The notes: a model not told the origin generated them from the letters alone. A stretch of 49,256 bases of DNA from Oscillospiraceae bacterium (GCA_031271865.1 JAISUW010000064.1:1-49256), one strand, 5' to 3'. Counted from the stretch's first letter, positions 40,192-49,150 are shown. Made by a program: numbers and translations.

Positions 40192-42288
40192 ATGGATACT
40201 ATCTTCGGCATGACTTGGGGAGAATTCTATGCAATCATAGACGGTTTCATACGTCCCATCACCGCATGGTTTCTCAGCATCACAGCATGTATCTCCATCC
40301 CGATACAAAGCTTGTTATACCCTGCCTATAAGGAATATGTCCCACCCGAACAAACAGCAGTCGTCTACGGCATAGAGGGCGGGGAGGAACTCGACCTCAC
40401 CGACTGGAAGATTGTCTACAACAACGCTGCGAATGCCGCAAACGTAACGGCCGCAACAGCCTTGCAGACCTATATCAACCGTTGCACGGGTGTCACCCTT
40501 CCTATCGCGCAGGACAGCACTGCCGCCGGAACCAAAGAAATCCTCGTCGGTCAGACCAACCGGGAGACCGCCGGGCAGATTGACCGCACAGCTATCCCCC
40601 GGGACGGCTATACCTGGCAGTTAGACAGCGCCGCCGAACAGCTGTTCCTAACCGGAGCCACCGGCCGCGGCACCTTGCAGGCGGTGTATAAGTTCCTCGA
40701 CAAGTTCTTCGGCGTAAAGTTCTATACATCTTCCATTATCGTCACCCCTGCGGCAGAGAGTTTAACCATCACAATTCCCGAGGACTACACCTACAGCTAT
40801 GTGCCGCCGTTCTTCTACCGCGACACCAACTGGAACGGCAGTCCCGCGAATGCCACCTACTGGTCCGCCAACGGACTCAGCGGCGGAATTCAGGGAGACC
40901 GTGCGGCGAATATCGGCGGCAGTATCTACTACGCCCAGCGGCGCTTTGCCCATACGATTATCGCTTATGTGCTGCCTTATGCCGCGAACTTTGATGCCCA
41001 CCCCGAGTGGTACTCCCTGCGCAAGGCTATAGACTACATTGACTTCGAGAACCCCAACGAATCCGGACCCTACCTCGAGGTAGAAGGCGGCTACCGCGTC
41101 CCGGAGCAACTCTGCCTGACCAACCCCGAAGTCTTGCAGCAAGTCGTGAACTATGTCAAATCCGTCTACCAAGGTCCGGAGAAAATCGTCTCCCTCACCC
41201 AGCGCGACAACCAATACTACTGCGAGTGCGACAACTGCGCCGCCGTTGATGCCGAGGAGGGCTCCCATGCCGGCACCCTCATCCGCTTCATGAACGCTGT
41301 CAGCGACGAACTGGCCAAAGACCCCGCCTACGACGGTCTGCAACTCGATACATTCGCCTATATGTACTCCCGCCACCCATGCAAAACCGCACCGAATCCC
41401 AATGTCATCGTGCGTTTGTGCTCTTGGGAGTGCTGCTTCGCCCATACCCTGAATGACCCCAACTGCGAAGTGAACACAACTTTCGCCAATGACCTCAAGG
41501 GTTGGAGCGAACTGACGGACAATATTTACATCTGGGACTACACCACCGACTTCTCCCACTTCAACTCTCTCTTCCCCGACTTCCAAGTGCTCCAGCCCAA
41601 TTTGCAGTTCTTCCGCGAATACGGTGTCAAAGGTGTCTTTGAACAGGGCGGTGTCACCGGCAGTATCGGTACTGAGTTCGCCGAACTGCGCGCCTACTTG
41701 CTTGCAAGTCTGCTATACGACCCCGACATCGACTTCAACGCCGCACTGGAAGGCTTCTGCAGCGCGTTCTACGGCGACGGCGGTCCCTACATCGCCGAGT
41801 TTATCCGCCAGACCATGCAGAGTGTCGGCAAAAAGCCCGACGTTGCCCTCACGCTCTTCAAAGCTCCCTCCACATTCTTCAATTCCGTTGCAGGCGGCTC
41901 CATTTGGGAGAAGCTCTTCGGCACGAAGTCTCACATGGGAATCTACGAGAATCCCGCAAGCGGTGAAGTCCTACAAATGAAGGCAAATACCATCAACTAC
42001 TGCGATGCCCTCTGGACCAAAGCCAAGGAACTCGCCGCCCCCAACGCGACCTACCTGAACAATGTCCGCCGCTCAGAAATCAGTTGGCGCTATGTCAAGG
42101 CTTGCACGCGTATGGGTGAATTTGCATGGACCAATCCCACCGCCTCTTGGCAGCGTGAGGTGCTGGAGTTCTACTACGACCTGCGCACCTATGCCGGCAC
42201 AACGTATGCAGAGTTAGACAGCCTACGGCAATCCACGCCGGACGTCTGGTCCGTCCCCTCCGAGTGGGGAAAGAGCAAAGAAACCTGA
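40192..42288 (+). CDS. DUF4838 protein (GH20-like N-terminal fold)
   Basis: A 698-residue protein. Residues 15-45 form a hydrophobic segment that may be an uncleaved anchor (FIRPITAWFLSITACISIPIQSLLYP). Residues 65-200 resemble the alpha/beta domain that precedes the barrel in GH20-type hydrolases (AATALQTYINRCTGVTLPI, EILVGQTNRET, RGTLQAVYKFLDKFFGVKFY). The central DUF4838 region (about 230-540) includes SLTQRDNQYYCECDNCAAVDAEEGS, LQLDTFAYMYSRHPCKTAP and GVKGVFEQG. A carbohydrate-active role is likely but no substrate is known. AAGGAGG precedes the ATG; it is transcribed alone. Confidence 0.85.
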   Translation: MDTIFGMTWGEFYAIIDGFIRPITAWFLSITACISIPIQSLLYPAYKEYVPPEQTAVVYGIEGGEELDLTDWKIVYNNAANAANVTAATALQTYINRCTGVTLPIAQDSTAAGTKEILVGQTNRETAGQIDRTAIPRDGYTWQLDSAAEQLFLTGATGRGTLQAVYKFLDKFFGVKFYTSSIIVTPAAESLTITIPEDYTYSYVPPFFYRDTNWNGSPANATYWSANGLSGGIQGDRAANIGGSIYYAQRRFAHTIIAYVLPYAANFDAHPEWYSLRKAIDYIDFENPNESGPYLEVEGGYRVPEQLCLTNPEVLQQVVNYVKSVYQGPEKIVSLTQRDNQYYCECDNCAAVDAEEGSHAGTLIRFMNAVSDELAKDPAYDGLQLDTFAYMYSRHPCKTAPNPNVIVRLCSWECCFAHTLNDPNCEVNTTFANDLKGWSELTDNIYIWDYTTDFSHFNSLFPDFQVLQPNLQFFREYGVKGVFEQGGVTGSIGTEFAELRAYLLASLLYDPDIDFNAALEGFCSAFYGDGGPYIAEFIRQTMQSVGKKPDVALTLFKAPSTFFNSVAGGSIWEKLFGTKSHMGIYENPASGEVLQMKANTINYCDALWTKAKELAAPNATYLNNVRRSEISWRYVKACTRMGEFAWTNPTASWQREVLEFYYDLRTYAGTTYAELDSLRQSTPDVWSVPSEWGKSKET

Positions 42289-42304
42289 GTCCCATCTGCG
42301 AATC

Positions 42305-42333
42305 AAAAAAGGGGGTGCGCACCGCGCACCCCC
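42305..42333 (-). terminator. Rho-independent terminator of dapL
   Basis: A 9-bp GC-rich stem (GGGGGTGCG / CGCACCCCC, 42311-42333) followed on the minus strand by TTTTTT, 11 nt beyond the dapL stop. On the plus strand it follows the DUF4838 stop by 22 nt but has no T-run there. Confidence 0.85.
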
Positions 42334-42344
42334 TCAAAAATACA

Positions 42345-43553
42345 CTAAGCAAACCGCGCTTGAATCCGCCGCACTGCCTCTGCCGTGCGCTCCGCCGTAC
42401 CGAAACCCGTGAGCCGGAAATAGCCCTCCCCGGCGGGGCCGAATCCGCTGCCCGGCGTGCCCACGATCTGGCACTCATTGAGCAGCAAATCAAACAAATC
42501 CCATGAAGCCATCCCTTCGGGTGCTTTCAGCCATACATAAGGCGAGTTAATCCCACCCCAGCACTTGAACCCTGCCGACTCCAAACCGGCGCGGATGGCT
42601 TTGGCATTGGCTTGGTAGTAATCAAGGGTTTCCTGCACCTGGACACGGCCTTCTTCAGTAAGGGTAGCCTCTGCCCCTTTCTGTGTGATATAACTCACAC
42701 CGTTGAACTTGGTTGCCTGCCGTCTGCCCCAGAGAGTGCCAATGTTGATACCATTCCGCTCCAGCTCTTTCGGGACAACGGTATAGGCACAGCGCACGCC
42801 CGTAAACCCGGCAGTCTTTGAGAACGACCGGAACTCAATCGCACAGGTCCGTGCCCCGGGAATCAGAAAGATGCTCCGCGGAGAACCATCCGTAATGAAC
42901 GCCTCATACGCCGCATCATAGAGCAGGACAGCGCCCTCCCGGTTGGCATAGGCGACCCAATCCGAAAGCTGTGCCTCTGACATAGCCTGTCCGGTGGGAT
43001 TGTTCGGGGAACAGAGGTACACCAAATCTGCGTGTTCATCGGGTACCTGCGGCGCAAAGTCATTCTCCGCTGTGCAAGTGAGATAGAGAAGCTTACTCCA
43101 ATGCCCATCCGCCGCAATCTCCCCGGCGCGCCCTGCCATCACATTGGTATCCACATACACCGGGTACACCGGGTCGCAGACCGCCACCGCATTGTCTGCC
43201 CCGAAAATGTCGCCGATATTCCCGGTATCGCTCTTCGCCCCATCGGAAATATAAATCTCGCTTATATCCACATCCACACCGATGCGTGCATAGTCCGCTT
43301 GGATGGCATCCTCCAGAAAGTGCAGACCGTAGTCGGTCGGGTATCCGACAAAGGTATCGGCGCCCGCCATATCCTCCACCGCGCGGTGCATAGCTTCAAT
43401 AGCGGCTGCAGGCAGCGGACGGGTCACGTCCCCGATTCCAAGGCGGATAATGTCCGCCTCCGGGTGCGCGGCCTGATAAGCGCGGACGCGCTGCCCGATG
43501 TTGGCGAAGAGATAATTCTTCTGAAGCTTCTGAAAATTGTCGTTGAGCTGCAT
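42345..43553 (-). CDS. dapL: LL-diaminopimelate aminotransferase
   Basis: PLP enzyme that turns tetrahydrodipicolinate directly into LL-diaminopimelate with glutamate as amino donor, for lysine and peptidoglycan. The 402-residue sequence matches DapL well: NYLFANIGQRVRAYQAAHP, IIRLGIGDVTRPLP, YISDGAKSDTGNIGDIF, CDPVYPVYVDTNVMAG, YLCSPNNPTGQAM and the PLP-lysine segment RSFSKTAGFTGVRCAYTVVP. AGAGGA lies about 7 nt before the ATG. It follows the M20 peptidase gene by 43 nt and ends in a strong terminator. Confidence 0.96.
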   Translation of the reverse strand: MQLNDNFQKLQKNYLFANIGQRVRAYQAAHPEADIIRLGIGDVTRPLPAAAIEAMHRAVEDMAGADTFVGYPTDYGLHFLEDAIQADYARIGVDVDISEIYISDGAKSDTGNIGDIFGADNAVAVCDPVYPVYVDTNVMAGRAGEIAADGHWSKLLYLTCTAENDFAPQVPDEHADLVYLCSPNNPTGQAMSEAQLSDWVAYANREGAVLLYDAAYEAFITDGSPRSIFLIPGARTCAIEFRSFSKTAGFTGVRCAYTVVPKELERNGINIGTLWGRRQATKFNGVSYITQKGAEATLTEEGRVQVQETLDYYQANAKAIRAGLESAGFKCWGGINSPYVWLKAPEGMASWDLFDLLLNECQIVGTPGSGFGPAGEGYFRLTGFGTAERTAEAVRRIQARFA

Positions 43554-43596
43554 GGGTCATCCTCTCATTCCATATGAACTGTTCGCTGAAAATAAA

Positions 43597-45084
43597 TCAC
43601 TGCCGGCTGACCTGCCGCACATAAGCCTTAAAAAAGCCAACGGCGCGGGGCAGTTCCGCCACAGGGCAACGCTCATTGGTGCCGTGGCAGGCGGTGATTA
43701 GCTCCATCTTCGTCTGAAAAGGCGAGAAGCGGAAAGAGTGCTTACATATCGGTTCATAGTATCGGCTGTCCGTCCCGCCCATAACCAGGTAGGGCGCAAA
43801 AATGACATCGTCCCCCCGCGCCTCAGCTAAGCGCTCAATGGTCTCAAATGCCGAACCCTCCTGCGCTGCATAGCCGCTGGCCTCGTTGCACTTTTGGGTC
43901 TCGAGAATCATCTTCTTGTTCTTTCCGACCTTGCGGATGTGTGCCAATACATCCTCCGCCGTGGTTCCGGGCATCAGCCGGAAGTTCACGACAGCAGTCG
44001 CTTTCTGCGGTAAGACATTGTCCGCCGGGGAACCGCTGCACTGTGTCACAGCTGTCGTTGTCCGGATCATACACGCTGAGGCAGGGATACGCTTCATGAC
44101 TGCCAAAAGAAGCGGCCGCAGGAGCTTGTGGTTGCAAGCTACCAACTTCAAGTAATACGGCAGCCGCCGCCCGGCAGAATCCAGCAGTGCCGACATGAGC
44201 GGCGTCATCTTCGCTTTGAACTGGTGCCGTTCCAAGCGGGTGATCACTTTGGCCAGGTCCCCCAAGGCGGAATGCGACGGGGGTTGGGAGGAGTGTCCGC
44301 CTTTTGCGGGAATCGTAATCGCTACGCTCACATAGCCTTTCTCCGCTACGCCGACCCCTGCCAAAACGCCCTTGAGGACGCTCGTGTCAATAGAAATCAT
44401 CGCCCCGCCCTCGTCCAGCGTGGAGTGCAGTTCGGTAACACCGCGTTCCACAAGTGCCTCCCGCAGTGCAACGGCACCGGGAACCCCTGCGGCACCCATG
44501 ACCTCCTCGTCATGCCCAAAGAGCAGATACACATCCCGCTCCGGTTGGAAGCCTTCTGTAATCAGATCCTCCACTGCCTCGCAGACGCAAATCAGGTGAT
44601 TCTTCATGTCCAGCGCCCCGCGGCCCCAGATGTACTCCCCGTCATTATACCCGGAAAACGGCGGGTGCACCCAGTCCCCCTCCGTGCCGCTGCTCACCGG
44701 CACCACATCCTGGTGCGACAGCAATGCCATGGGCTGCAGCGCAGGGTTGGTGCCTTTCCAATAGAAGAGCAGCGCGGCGTCCGACACATCCTGCCGCTCC
44801 AGTGTAGCATGGAGCTTCGGGTAGCACCCTTGCAGATAGGACCGGAAAGCCTTGAACTGCCCCCAATCCACGTCCTCCTTATTCGGGCGGGAAATGGTGG
44901 CAATCTGTATCGCCCCGGAGAGATGCGCCGCTATGCGTTGTGCATCGGCGGTTTCCTCCGGCAGGGGACTGTGTTCCTCCCGCTTCGGCGTAAAGAGTGC
45001 CGCCTTTACAACCGTGTATAGCACAAATGCCCCGCACAGCAGCAGGCAAATCTGAAAAAAGAGGATAAAGGTCAGGTTCGGCAT
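43597..45084 (-). CDS. M20-family metallopeptidase with N-terminal membrane anchor
   Basis: A 495-residue M20 peptidase like the carboxypeptidase S / PM20D1 group. One N-terminal helix (FILFFQICLLLCGAFVLYTVV) anchors it. Metal-site motifs follow: MALLSHQDVVPV (His and catalytic Asp), WGRGALDMKNH (bridging Asp), LLFGHDEEVMG (Glu-Glu) and a late ELITACHGTNERCPV with the last His. A dimerisation lid domain sits between. Its topology and peptide or N-acyl-amino-acid substrate are not deducible. AAGGA precedes the ATG; it lies between hisE and dapL. Confidence 0.88.
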   Translation of the reverse strand: MPNLTFILFFQICLLLCGAFVLYTVVKAALFTPKREEHSPLPEETADAQRIAAHLSGAIQIATISRPNKEDVDWGQFKAFRSYLQGCYPKLHATLERQDVSDAALLFYWKGTNPALQPMALLSHQDVVPVSSGTEGDWVHPPFSGYNDGEYIWGRGALDMKNHLICVCEAVEDLITEGFQPERDVYLLFGHDEEVMGAAGVPGAVALREALVERGVTELHSTLDEGGAMISIDTSVLKGVLAGVGVAEKGYVSVAITIPAKGGHSSQPPSHSALGDLAKVITRLERHQFKAKMTPLMSALLDSAGRRLPYYLKLVACNHKLLRPLLLAVMKRIPASACMIRTTTAVTQCSGSPADNVLPQKATAVVNFRLMPGTTAEDVLAHIRKVGKNKKMILETQKCNEASGYAAQEGSAFETIERLAEARGDDVIFAPYLVMGGTDSRYYEPICKHSFRFSPFQTKMELITACHGTNERCPVAELPRAVGFFKAYVRQVSRQ

Positions 45085-45106
45085 TGCTATCAGTCCTTTT
45101 CGTATA

Positions 45107-45430
45107 TCATGTATTCTTATCCACCTCGTGGAAAGTCTTCAGGTTCCCTGTTTTGCCGCTGCGTTTTTCCAGTTCGGCGGCGACATCCGCCGGGGTAATG
45201 CCTGCCTGTGCCATCAGCACGGCGCAATGGAAAGCAAGGTCGGCAAGTTCCAAGACCAGCTCATCCTTATCGCCGTTCTTGGCGGCAATAATGGTTTCTG
45301 CGCACTCCTCGCCGACTTTCTTGAGAATCTTGTCTACGCCTTTCTCAAAGAGGTAGCAGGTATAGCTCCCTGCCTGCGGGTGTTCGCGGCGGTCGGTCAC
45401 CGTTTGGTAAAGTTCTGTGAATGCGGACAT
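45107..45430 (-). CDS. hisE: Phosphoribosyl-ATP diphosphatase
   Basis: Hydrolyses phosphoribosyl-ATP to phosphoribosyl-AMP, the second step of histidine synthesis. This is a free-standing 107-residue HisE with SYTCYLFEKGVDKILKKVGEECAETIIAAKN and DELVLELADLAFHCAVLM, the helical MazG-like metal-binding core. HisE is often fused to HisI; here it is separate, and hisI is not in the window. AGGAG lies 9 nt before the ATG, and it follows hisA by 35 nt. Confidence 0.95.
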   Translation of the reverse strand: MSAFTELYQTVTDRREHPQAGSYTCYLFEKGVDKILKKVGEECAETIIAAKNGDKDELVLELADLAFHCAVLMAQAGITPADVAAELEKRSGKTGNLKTFHEVDKNT

Positions 45431-45465
45431 ATGTACATTCTCCTGTGCGATATAATGAGATGGCT

Positions 45466-46191
45466 TTAGGTGTTGCAGTTACCGGCTTGGATGGCTTCCC
45501 GCAAATCCAGCGTCCCTGCATAGAGGCTTTTCCCGCAGATAGCACCATACAACTTTCGGGCGGCGAGATCACGGATATCCCCTATGTCCTTTATCCCGCC
45601 GCTGGCAATGATACCGCAGGACACGGCATCTTGCAGCGCCTCGAGCTGCTCCAGATTCGGGCCGGAGAGCATCCCATCGCGGCTGATGTCTGTAAAAACG
45701 ATGGTCTGCACCCCTGCGTCTTCCATGCGGCGTGCGAGGTCTATATAGTCAATCTCCGCAACATCCAACCAACCGCCGGCGGCGGCTTTACGGTTTTTGG
45801 CATCTATCCCGACGGCGAAGTGCTTCGGCCCGAAGGATTGCATCGCTTCCCGCACCAGTTGCGGCTGTTTTATCGCGACAGAACCCAGTATAAGCCGCGC
45901 AATCCCCCGCTCCAAATAGTAGGCTATATCACCCATGGTACGGATACCGCCGCCGAGTTCCACCTTGAGGGATGTTCCTTTCGCAATGCTCTCAAAGACA
46001 CCGGCATTGACGCGCCGCCCTTCGAGTGCGCCGTCGAGGTCCACCATATGAACCCACTCGGCACCGGCGGCTTGGAAACCCTGCGCCGTTAAGAGCGGGT
46101 CTTCCGCGACCTTTTCTGTCGTGGCAAAGTCGCCCTTCCGCAGGCGGACGCATTGACCGTCTTTAATATCTATAGCAGGTAGGATAACCAT
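45466..46191 (-). CDS. hisA: ProFAR isomerase (phosphoribosylformimino-AICAR ribotide isomerase)
   Basis: Fourth enzyme of histidine synthesis, an Amadori isomerase with a beta/alpha barrel. Sequence landmarks: VILPAIDIKDGQCVRLRKGDF with the catalytic Asp, HMVDLDGALEG, VELGGGIRTMGDI, FAVGIDAKNRKAA, IVFTDISRDGMLSGPNLE with the second catalytic Asp, and GIIASGGIKDIGDI. Length 241 residues. Start taken at ATG 46191 with AAAGG about 8 nt upstream; the in-frame ATG at 46206 lacks a site. hisF and hisI, often adjacent, are not here; hisE is. Confidence 0.95.
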   Translation of the reverse strand: MVILPAIDIKDGQCVRLRKGDFATTEKVAEDPLLTAQGFQAAGAEWVHMVDLDGALEGRRVNAGVFESIAKGTSLKVELGGGIRTMGDIAYYLERGIARLILGSVAIKQPQLVREAMQSFGPKHFAVGIDAKNRKAAAGGWLDVAEIDYIDLARRMEDAGVQTIVFTDISRDGMLSGPNLEQLEALQDAVSCGIIASGGIKDIGDIRDLAARKLYGAICGKSLYAGTLDLREAIQAGNCNT

Positions 46192-46223
46192 TCGAATACC
46201 TTTCATTGCTTTTGCTATTGTAT

Positions 46224-46252
46224 ATAATACACGATTTCAGCCGATTTGTCAA
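46224..46252 (-). promoter_or_regulatory. Sigma-A promoter of hisA
   Basis: On the minus strand: TTGACA (46252-46247), a 17-nt spacer and TATTAT (46229-46224). Transcription would start near 46217, about 26 nt before the hisA ATG. Confidence 0.75.
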
Positions 46253-46299
46253 TGGTTTGGGAGGATTTTTGCTTTATTCTTCTCATTAGGAATATACCG

Positions 46300-46430
46300 C
46301 AAGAACCCTAAAGGCGCCACCTCGCGGTGACGCCTCTAGGGTTGAAGGGTTTGTATGAAGCAAAATGGAGAAAGCAATTTAGGTGTAACCACAAATAAGT
46401 ATTGGTGCCGTTTTGTCTCTAATCGGTTAC
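46300..46430 (-). ncRNA. Possible small structured RNA or leader upstream of hisA
   Basis: A consensus promoter (46465-46437) would start RNA near 46430. The first ~50 nt can close as a hairpin through GTGTAACC/GGTTACAC (46425-46432 with 46383-46390). Further on, 46304-46343 folds into a long, slightly bulged hairpin (AACCCTA/TAGGGTT, then GGCG/CGCC and CACC/GGTG). There is no open reading frame and hisA has its own promoter downstream. I could not match it to a riboswitch or known small RNA, and no T-run follows the second hairpin, so its 3' end is unclear. Confidence 0.35.
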
Positions 46431-46436
46431 ACGTAT

Positions 46437-46465
46437 ATTATACAACACTTCCCGCGTAATGTCAA
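46437..46465 (-). promoter_or_regulatory. Near-perfect sigma-A promoter facing the hisA gap
   Basis: On the minus strand: TTGACA (46465-46460), a 17-nt spacer and TATAAT (46442-46437). Both boxes are consensus, yet no gene begins within 230 nt. Confidence 0.8.
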
Positions 46466-46540
46466 GCATTTTTTGAAAATATTTTTATTTTTTTTTTTCT
46501 GCAACGCTTTCAGTATATGCAAAAAAAGGATAAATGTGTC

Positions 46541-47470
46541 TTAATTTGAAAAATTTTGTAGAATTTCGTTGTCTATCGCAAATTTGAACCAGTTTTCGAG
46601 CGCACGCTTTTGCGCGTTAGTGAGCGAATTACCCCCCCGGCGCAGGCAGGCGGCAGAAAAAGCGCGGCGGCGGAATTCCGGAAAGCGCAGGGCAAGCAGC
46701 CGCGCCAGATACTTCGCCGAGACATTGTAGCCCTCCAAGAGCGCAAAGTCCAAGCAGAGAATCTTCTCGAAGAGCCGCTGTGATTCCTCCTGCTTCCCGG
46801 CGGCAAACGCCTCCCAATGCCGTACGAACAGGCCGGGAGCAACCGTCGTCGGTGTACCGCAGATGCCCTGCGCGCCGCTGATATACGCATCTTGCAGAAA
46901 AGGAATGTTCGCTTGCAGCACGGCGCAAGGCGTATCGGCGGCAGCGGCGATCTTGTCTTCAATACCTAGCATGGTGCAAGTGGTGTCCTTGACGGCACAG
47001 ACCCTGCCGGTAGCGGCAAGTTTTGCAAAGGCATCCGTAGGCAGTATATGCGGCCGGCGTCCGGGGAATTCATAGAGCATGACCGGCAGGACGGTACTGT
47101 CTATCAGCGTGTGCATCTCCTCCAAAAGGGCACCGGGATCATCCGCAAGCCCATTGGTCACGAGCACAATACCGCTGCAGCCGGCTTCCTCCAGCGCATG
47201 GATCTCGGCAATCTGCGCTTTGCGTGTGGGTTCCAGATTGCCGGTGGCAAAAACTTCAATACCGCCGGCGCGTTTGACGGTAGCAGATGCCAACTGCAAG
47301 CGTTCCTCCGCTGTCTGGAGCGCCATTTCCGAGCTTCCGCAGTTGCAGAAGATGCGCCGGGGCTTTTGCGCCGCCTGCATCTCAATATAGGCCTCATAGG
47401 CGGAAAAGTCGATGGTCAAGTCCTCGTTGTAGGGCGTGAGGGTAAGGGCATACACACCGCTGTTGTCCAT
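46541..47470 (-). CDS. Dihydrodipicolinate synthase / N-acetylneuraminate lyase-family protein
   Basis: A class-I aldolase barrel of 309 residues from the ATG at 47470. Family features: GVYALTLTPYNEDLTIDFSAYEAYIE, the Tyr in LPVMLYEFPGR, the Schiff-base Lys in CAVKDTTC and GAQGICGTPTTVAPGLF. The pair usually read as GTTGE near residue 45 is here NCGSSEMA, so it is probably not the biosynthetic DapA; a lyase for another 2-keto acid is as likely. The start is unsure: ATG 47491 or a TTG at 47533 (overlapping the upstream gene) are alternatives. Short CAAGAGG repeats (47495-47519) lie just upstream. Confidence 0.8.
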   Translation of the reverse strand: MDNSGVYALTLTPYNEDLTIDFSAYEAYIEMQAAQKPRRIFCNCGSSEMALQTAEERLQLASATVKRAGGIEVFATGNLEPTRKAQIAEIHALEEAGCSGIVLVTNGLADDPGALLEEMHTLIDSTVLPVMLYEFPGRRPHILPTDAFAKLAATGRVCAVKDTTCTMLGIEDKIAAAADTPCAVLQANIPFLQDAYISGAQGICGTPTTVAPGLFVRHWEAFAAGKQEESQRLFEKILCLDFALLEGYNVSAKYLARLLALRFPEFRRRAFSAACLRRGGNSLTNAQKRALENWFKFAIDNEILQNFSN

Positions 47471-47523
47471 TCTCGTTGCTTCTCCGTTCATACGCTTGCT
47501 TCTTGCCTCTTGCCTCTTGAAAG

Positions 47524-49083
47524 CTACATCCAAAGCTTCCAGAACTCGCTGTAGCCTTTGGCGCCGAGGAAATGGTACATAAAGCGGTCTGCATAGTCCA
47601 GAATCGTCTCCAAGATGTCCGGGTCGGCCGCCGCCGGCACCGGGTCAAATTCCGTGAACTGCCCCCACTCCGTGGTGGTCACATCCTCATAAGCCGCACT
47701 GCTCACCAACCGAATCACCAGGTTTATAATCGGCATACACCGGCCGGTCGCCTCGTGGTTTTGGTTCTTGAAGTACCAGGTATGCAGCGGCAGCGTGCCT
47801 GTCCCGGCATCCACAATCCCATCCGGGGAGACCCGCTCCGGGTCGGACGGCACATAATCCTCCGGGAGCGGTGTGTCCACGTAGCCGCTTGTCGCCCCCA
47901 AGGAGGTGGAGTTCATATCTATGATGCCGTCGGAGTTCACTTCGTCATACGAGGATACAATGGCGTAAAGCTTCCAGTTCCACTCCGAGATGGCGTACAC
48001 ATGAACCCCTTGGTCCTGCAGCGCTTTGATGTTTGCGCGGGCGTTCACCCGGGCTTCTTGGTAGGCATCGGTTTGCGCTTTAATCGCTGCGCGGGAGGGG
48101 TCGGAGAGCCACATCGCGGATGCCTCCTCATAGTCCTCCGCCGGCACAAGCCCCCAGAGCATGGTGCATTTGGAGAGCACATCCCCCACCAGCCCCTCCA
48201 CCACGGCATCAAATACATTCAGTACCACACGCTTCGGCAGGAGGCGCAGAAGCAGGTTCACCAGATGCCCCATGTAGCCCTTAATCAGCGAGGTGAACAT
48301 GGAATAATATAAGTTCACATCATCCGTGGAGAGTTTGTTGGTGAACAAATCCCCTACAATCCGCGAGCCGTTGATGGCTCCGATGGTAATGACCACATTC
48401 CCCAGTATATCCGCCACGTCCGGGTGGAATTCAATAAGCGCGTTGAACAGCACCCCGCCCATACTGATGGGAACGAGGTTCACCTTCTCGCTCTGATGCT
48501 CTGCTTGGACGCGGAGAATCATATCGTAGAGTTCCTCCACGATGTCATGGAGGTTGCCGAAAGAATTGTAGGCATAGAAATAGAGCTTCTCTTCCCCGAT
48601 GAGGTCCGCCAATCCGCGCATGGGAAGTGTACCGTATATGTAGGCTTTGTCCTCCGCAGAACTGTCCGCCAGGCTGTTCGGCGTGGAATGGACGCGGAAG
48701 TCGTTAATGTGCCGCCCCTCGTCATCGTATTGCATGACGCTCAGCACATCATTGATGCATGCCCGCACAGCGGAGGACAGCCCGATGTCGCATTGCAGCA
48801 ACAGGGAACCCAACAGCGGCAGCGCGGCTTTCGCCAATAAGCCGCCTACGTCTATATCTGCCGGCGGGAAGTTCTGTATAGGATTGCCGTTGCTGTCCAG
48901 TACCTGTGTGCCGTCTGTATTATAAAGGTATACATCGGACTGCAGTATGCCGTGGATCAGTATCGTAGGGTTCGGGTCTATCGCATAGTCCGCGGCGGAT
49001 GCCGTAACAGACGCAGGGGCAAGCAACCCTACAGTCAGGAGCAGTGTCAGCAGGACAGCGGTAAAACGGCGCAAGGGTTTCAT
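47524..49083 (-). CDS. Secreted alpha/beta-hydrolase (lipase-like)
   Basis: A 519-residue protein with a signal peptide (FTAVLLTLLLTVGLLAPASVTASA, likely cleaved after ASA). The mature start reads PNPTILIHGILQSDVYLY, the oxyanion HG strand of lipases. The nucleophile elbow is VPISMGGVLFNALIE, where Pro replaces the first Gly of GxSxG. A late His in KNQNHEATGRC or LPLHTWYF may complete the triad, and an Asp-rich NSDGIIDMNS precedes it. A helical lid-like region lies between. The ester or amide substrate is unknown. GGAGGG precedes the ATG. The next gene starts about 30 nt beyond its stop. Confidence 0.78.
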   Translation of the reverse strand: MKPLRRFTAVLLTLLLTVGLLAPASVTASAADYAIDPNPTILIHGILQSDVYLYNTDGTQVLDSNGNPIQNFPPADIDVGGLLAKAALPLLGSLLLQCDIGLSSAVRACINDVLSVMQYDDEGRHINDFRVHSTPNSLADSSAEDKAYIYGTLPMRGLADLIGEEKLYFYAYNSFGNLHDIVEELYDMILRVQAEHQSEKVNLVPISMGGVLFNALIEFHPDVADILGNVVITIGAINGSRIVGDLFTNKLSTDDVNLYYSMFTSLIKGYMGHLVNLLLRLLPKRVVLNVFDAVVEGLVGDVLSKCTMLWGLVPAEDYEEASAMWLSDPSRAAIKAQTDAYQEARVNARANIKALQDQGVHVYAISEWNWKLYAIVSSYDEVNSDGIIDMNSTSLGATSGYVDTPLPEDYVPSDPERVSPDGIVDAGTGTLPLHTWYFKNQNHEATGRCMPIINLVIRLVSSAAYEDVTTTEWGQFTEFDPVPAAADPDILETILDYADRFMYHFLGAKGYSEFWKLWM

Positions 49084-49121
49084 TTACAATCCCTCCAAAA
49101 GTAATCTGTACTCTATCTTTA

Positions 49122-49150
49122 ATTGTAGCACAAACAGATGGGGTTGTCAA
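49122..49150 (-). promoter_or_regulatory. Sigma-A promoter of the secreted hydrolase gene
   Basis: On the minus strand: TTGACA (49150-49145), a 17-nt spacer and TACAAT (49127-49122), about 35 nt before the ATG. Confidence 0.82.

Larger units (their letters stand above)
46192..46540 (-). other. 349-nt intergenic region with two promoters and two hairpins
   Basis: No open reading frame of note. On the minus strand it holds a strong promoter (46465-46437), two inverted repeats that could structure a transcript (46383-46432 and 46304-46343), and the hisA promoter (46252-46224). Positions 46470-46540 are AT-rich with long T-runs and probably contain the end of the upstream DHDPS-gene transcript. 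Confidence 0.6.

Noticed and set aside
46300-46430. T-box or known riboswitch upstream of hisA
   Set aside because: Only ACCGCG of the T-box consensus AGGGTGGNACCGCG is present, stem I features are missing, and I could not match TPP, FMN, SAM, lysine or ZTP conserved cores.
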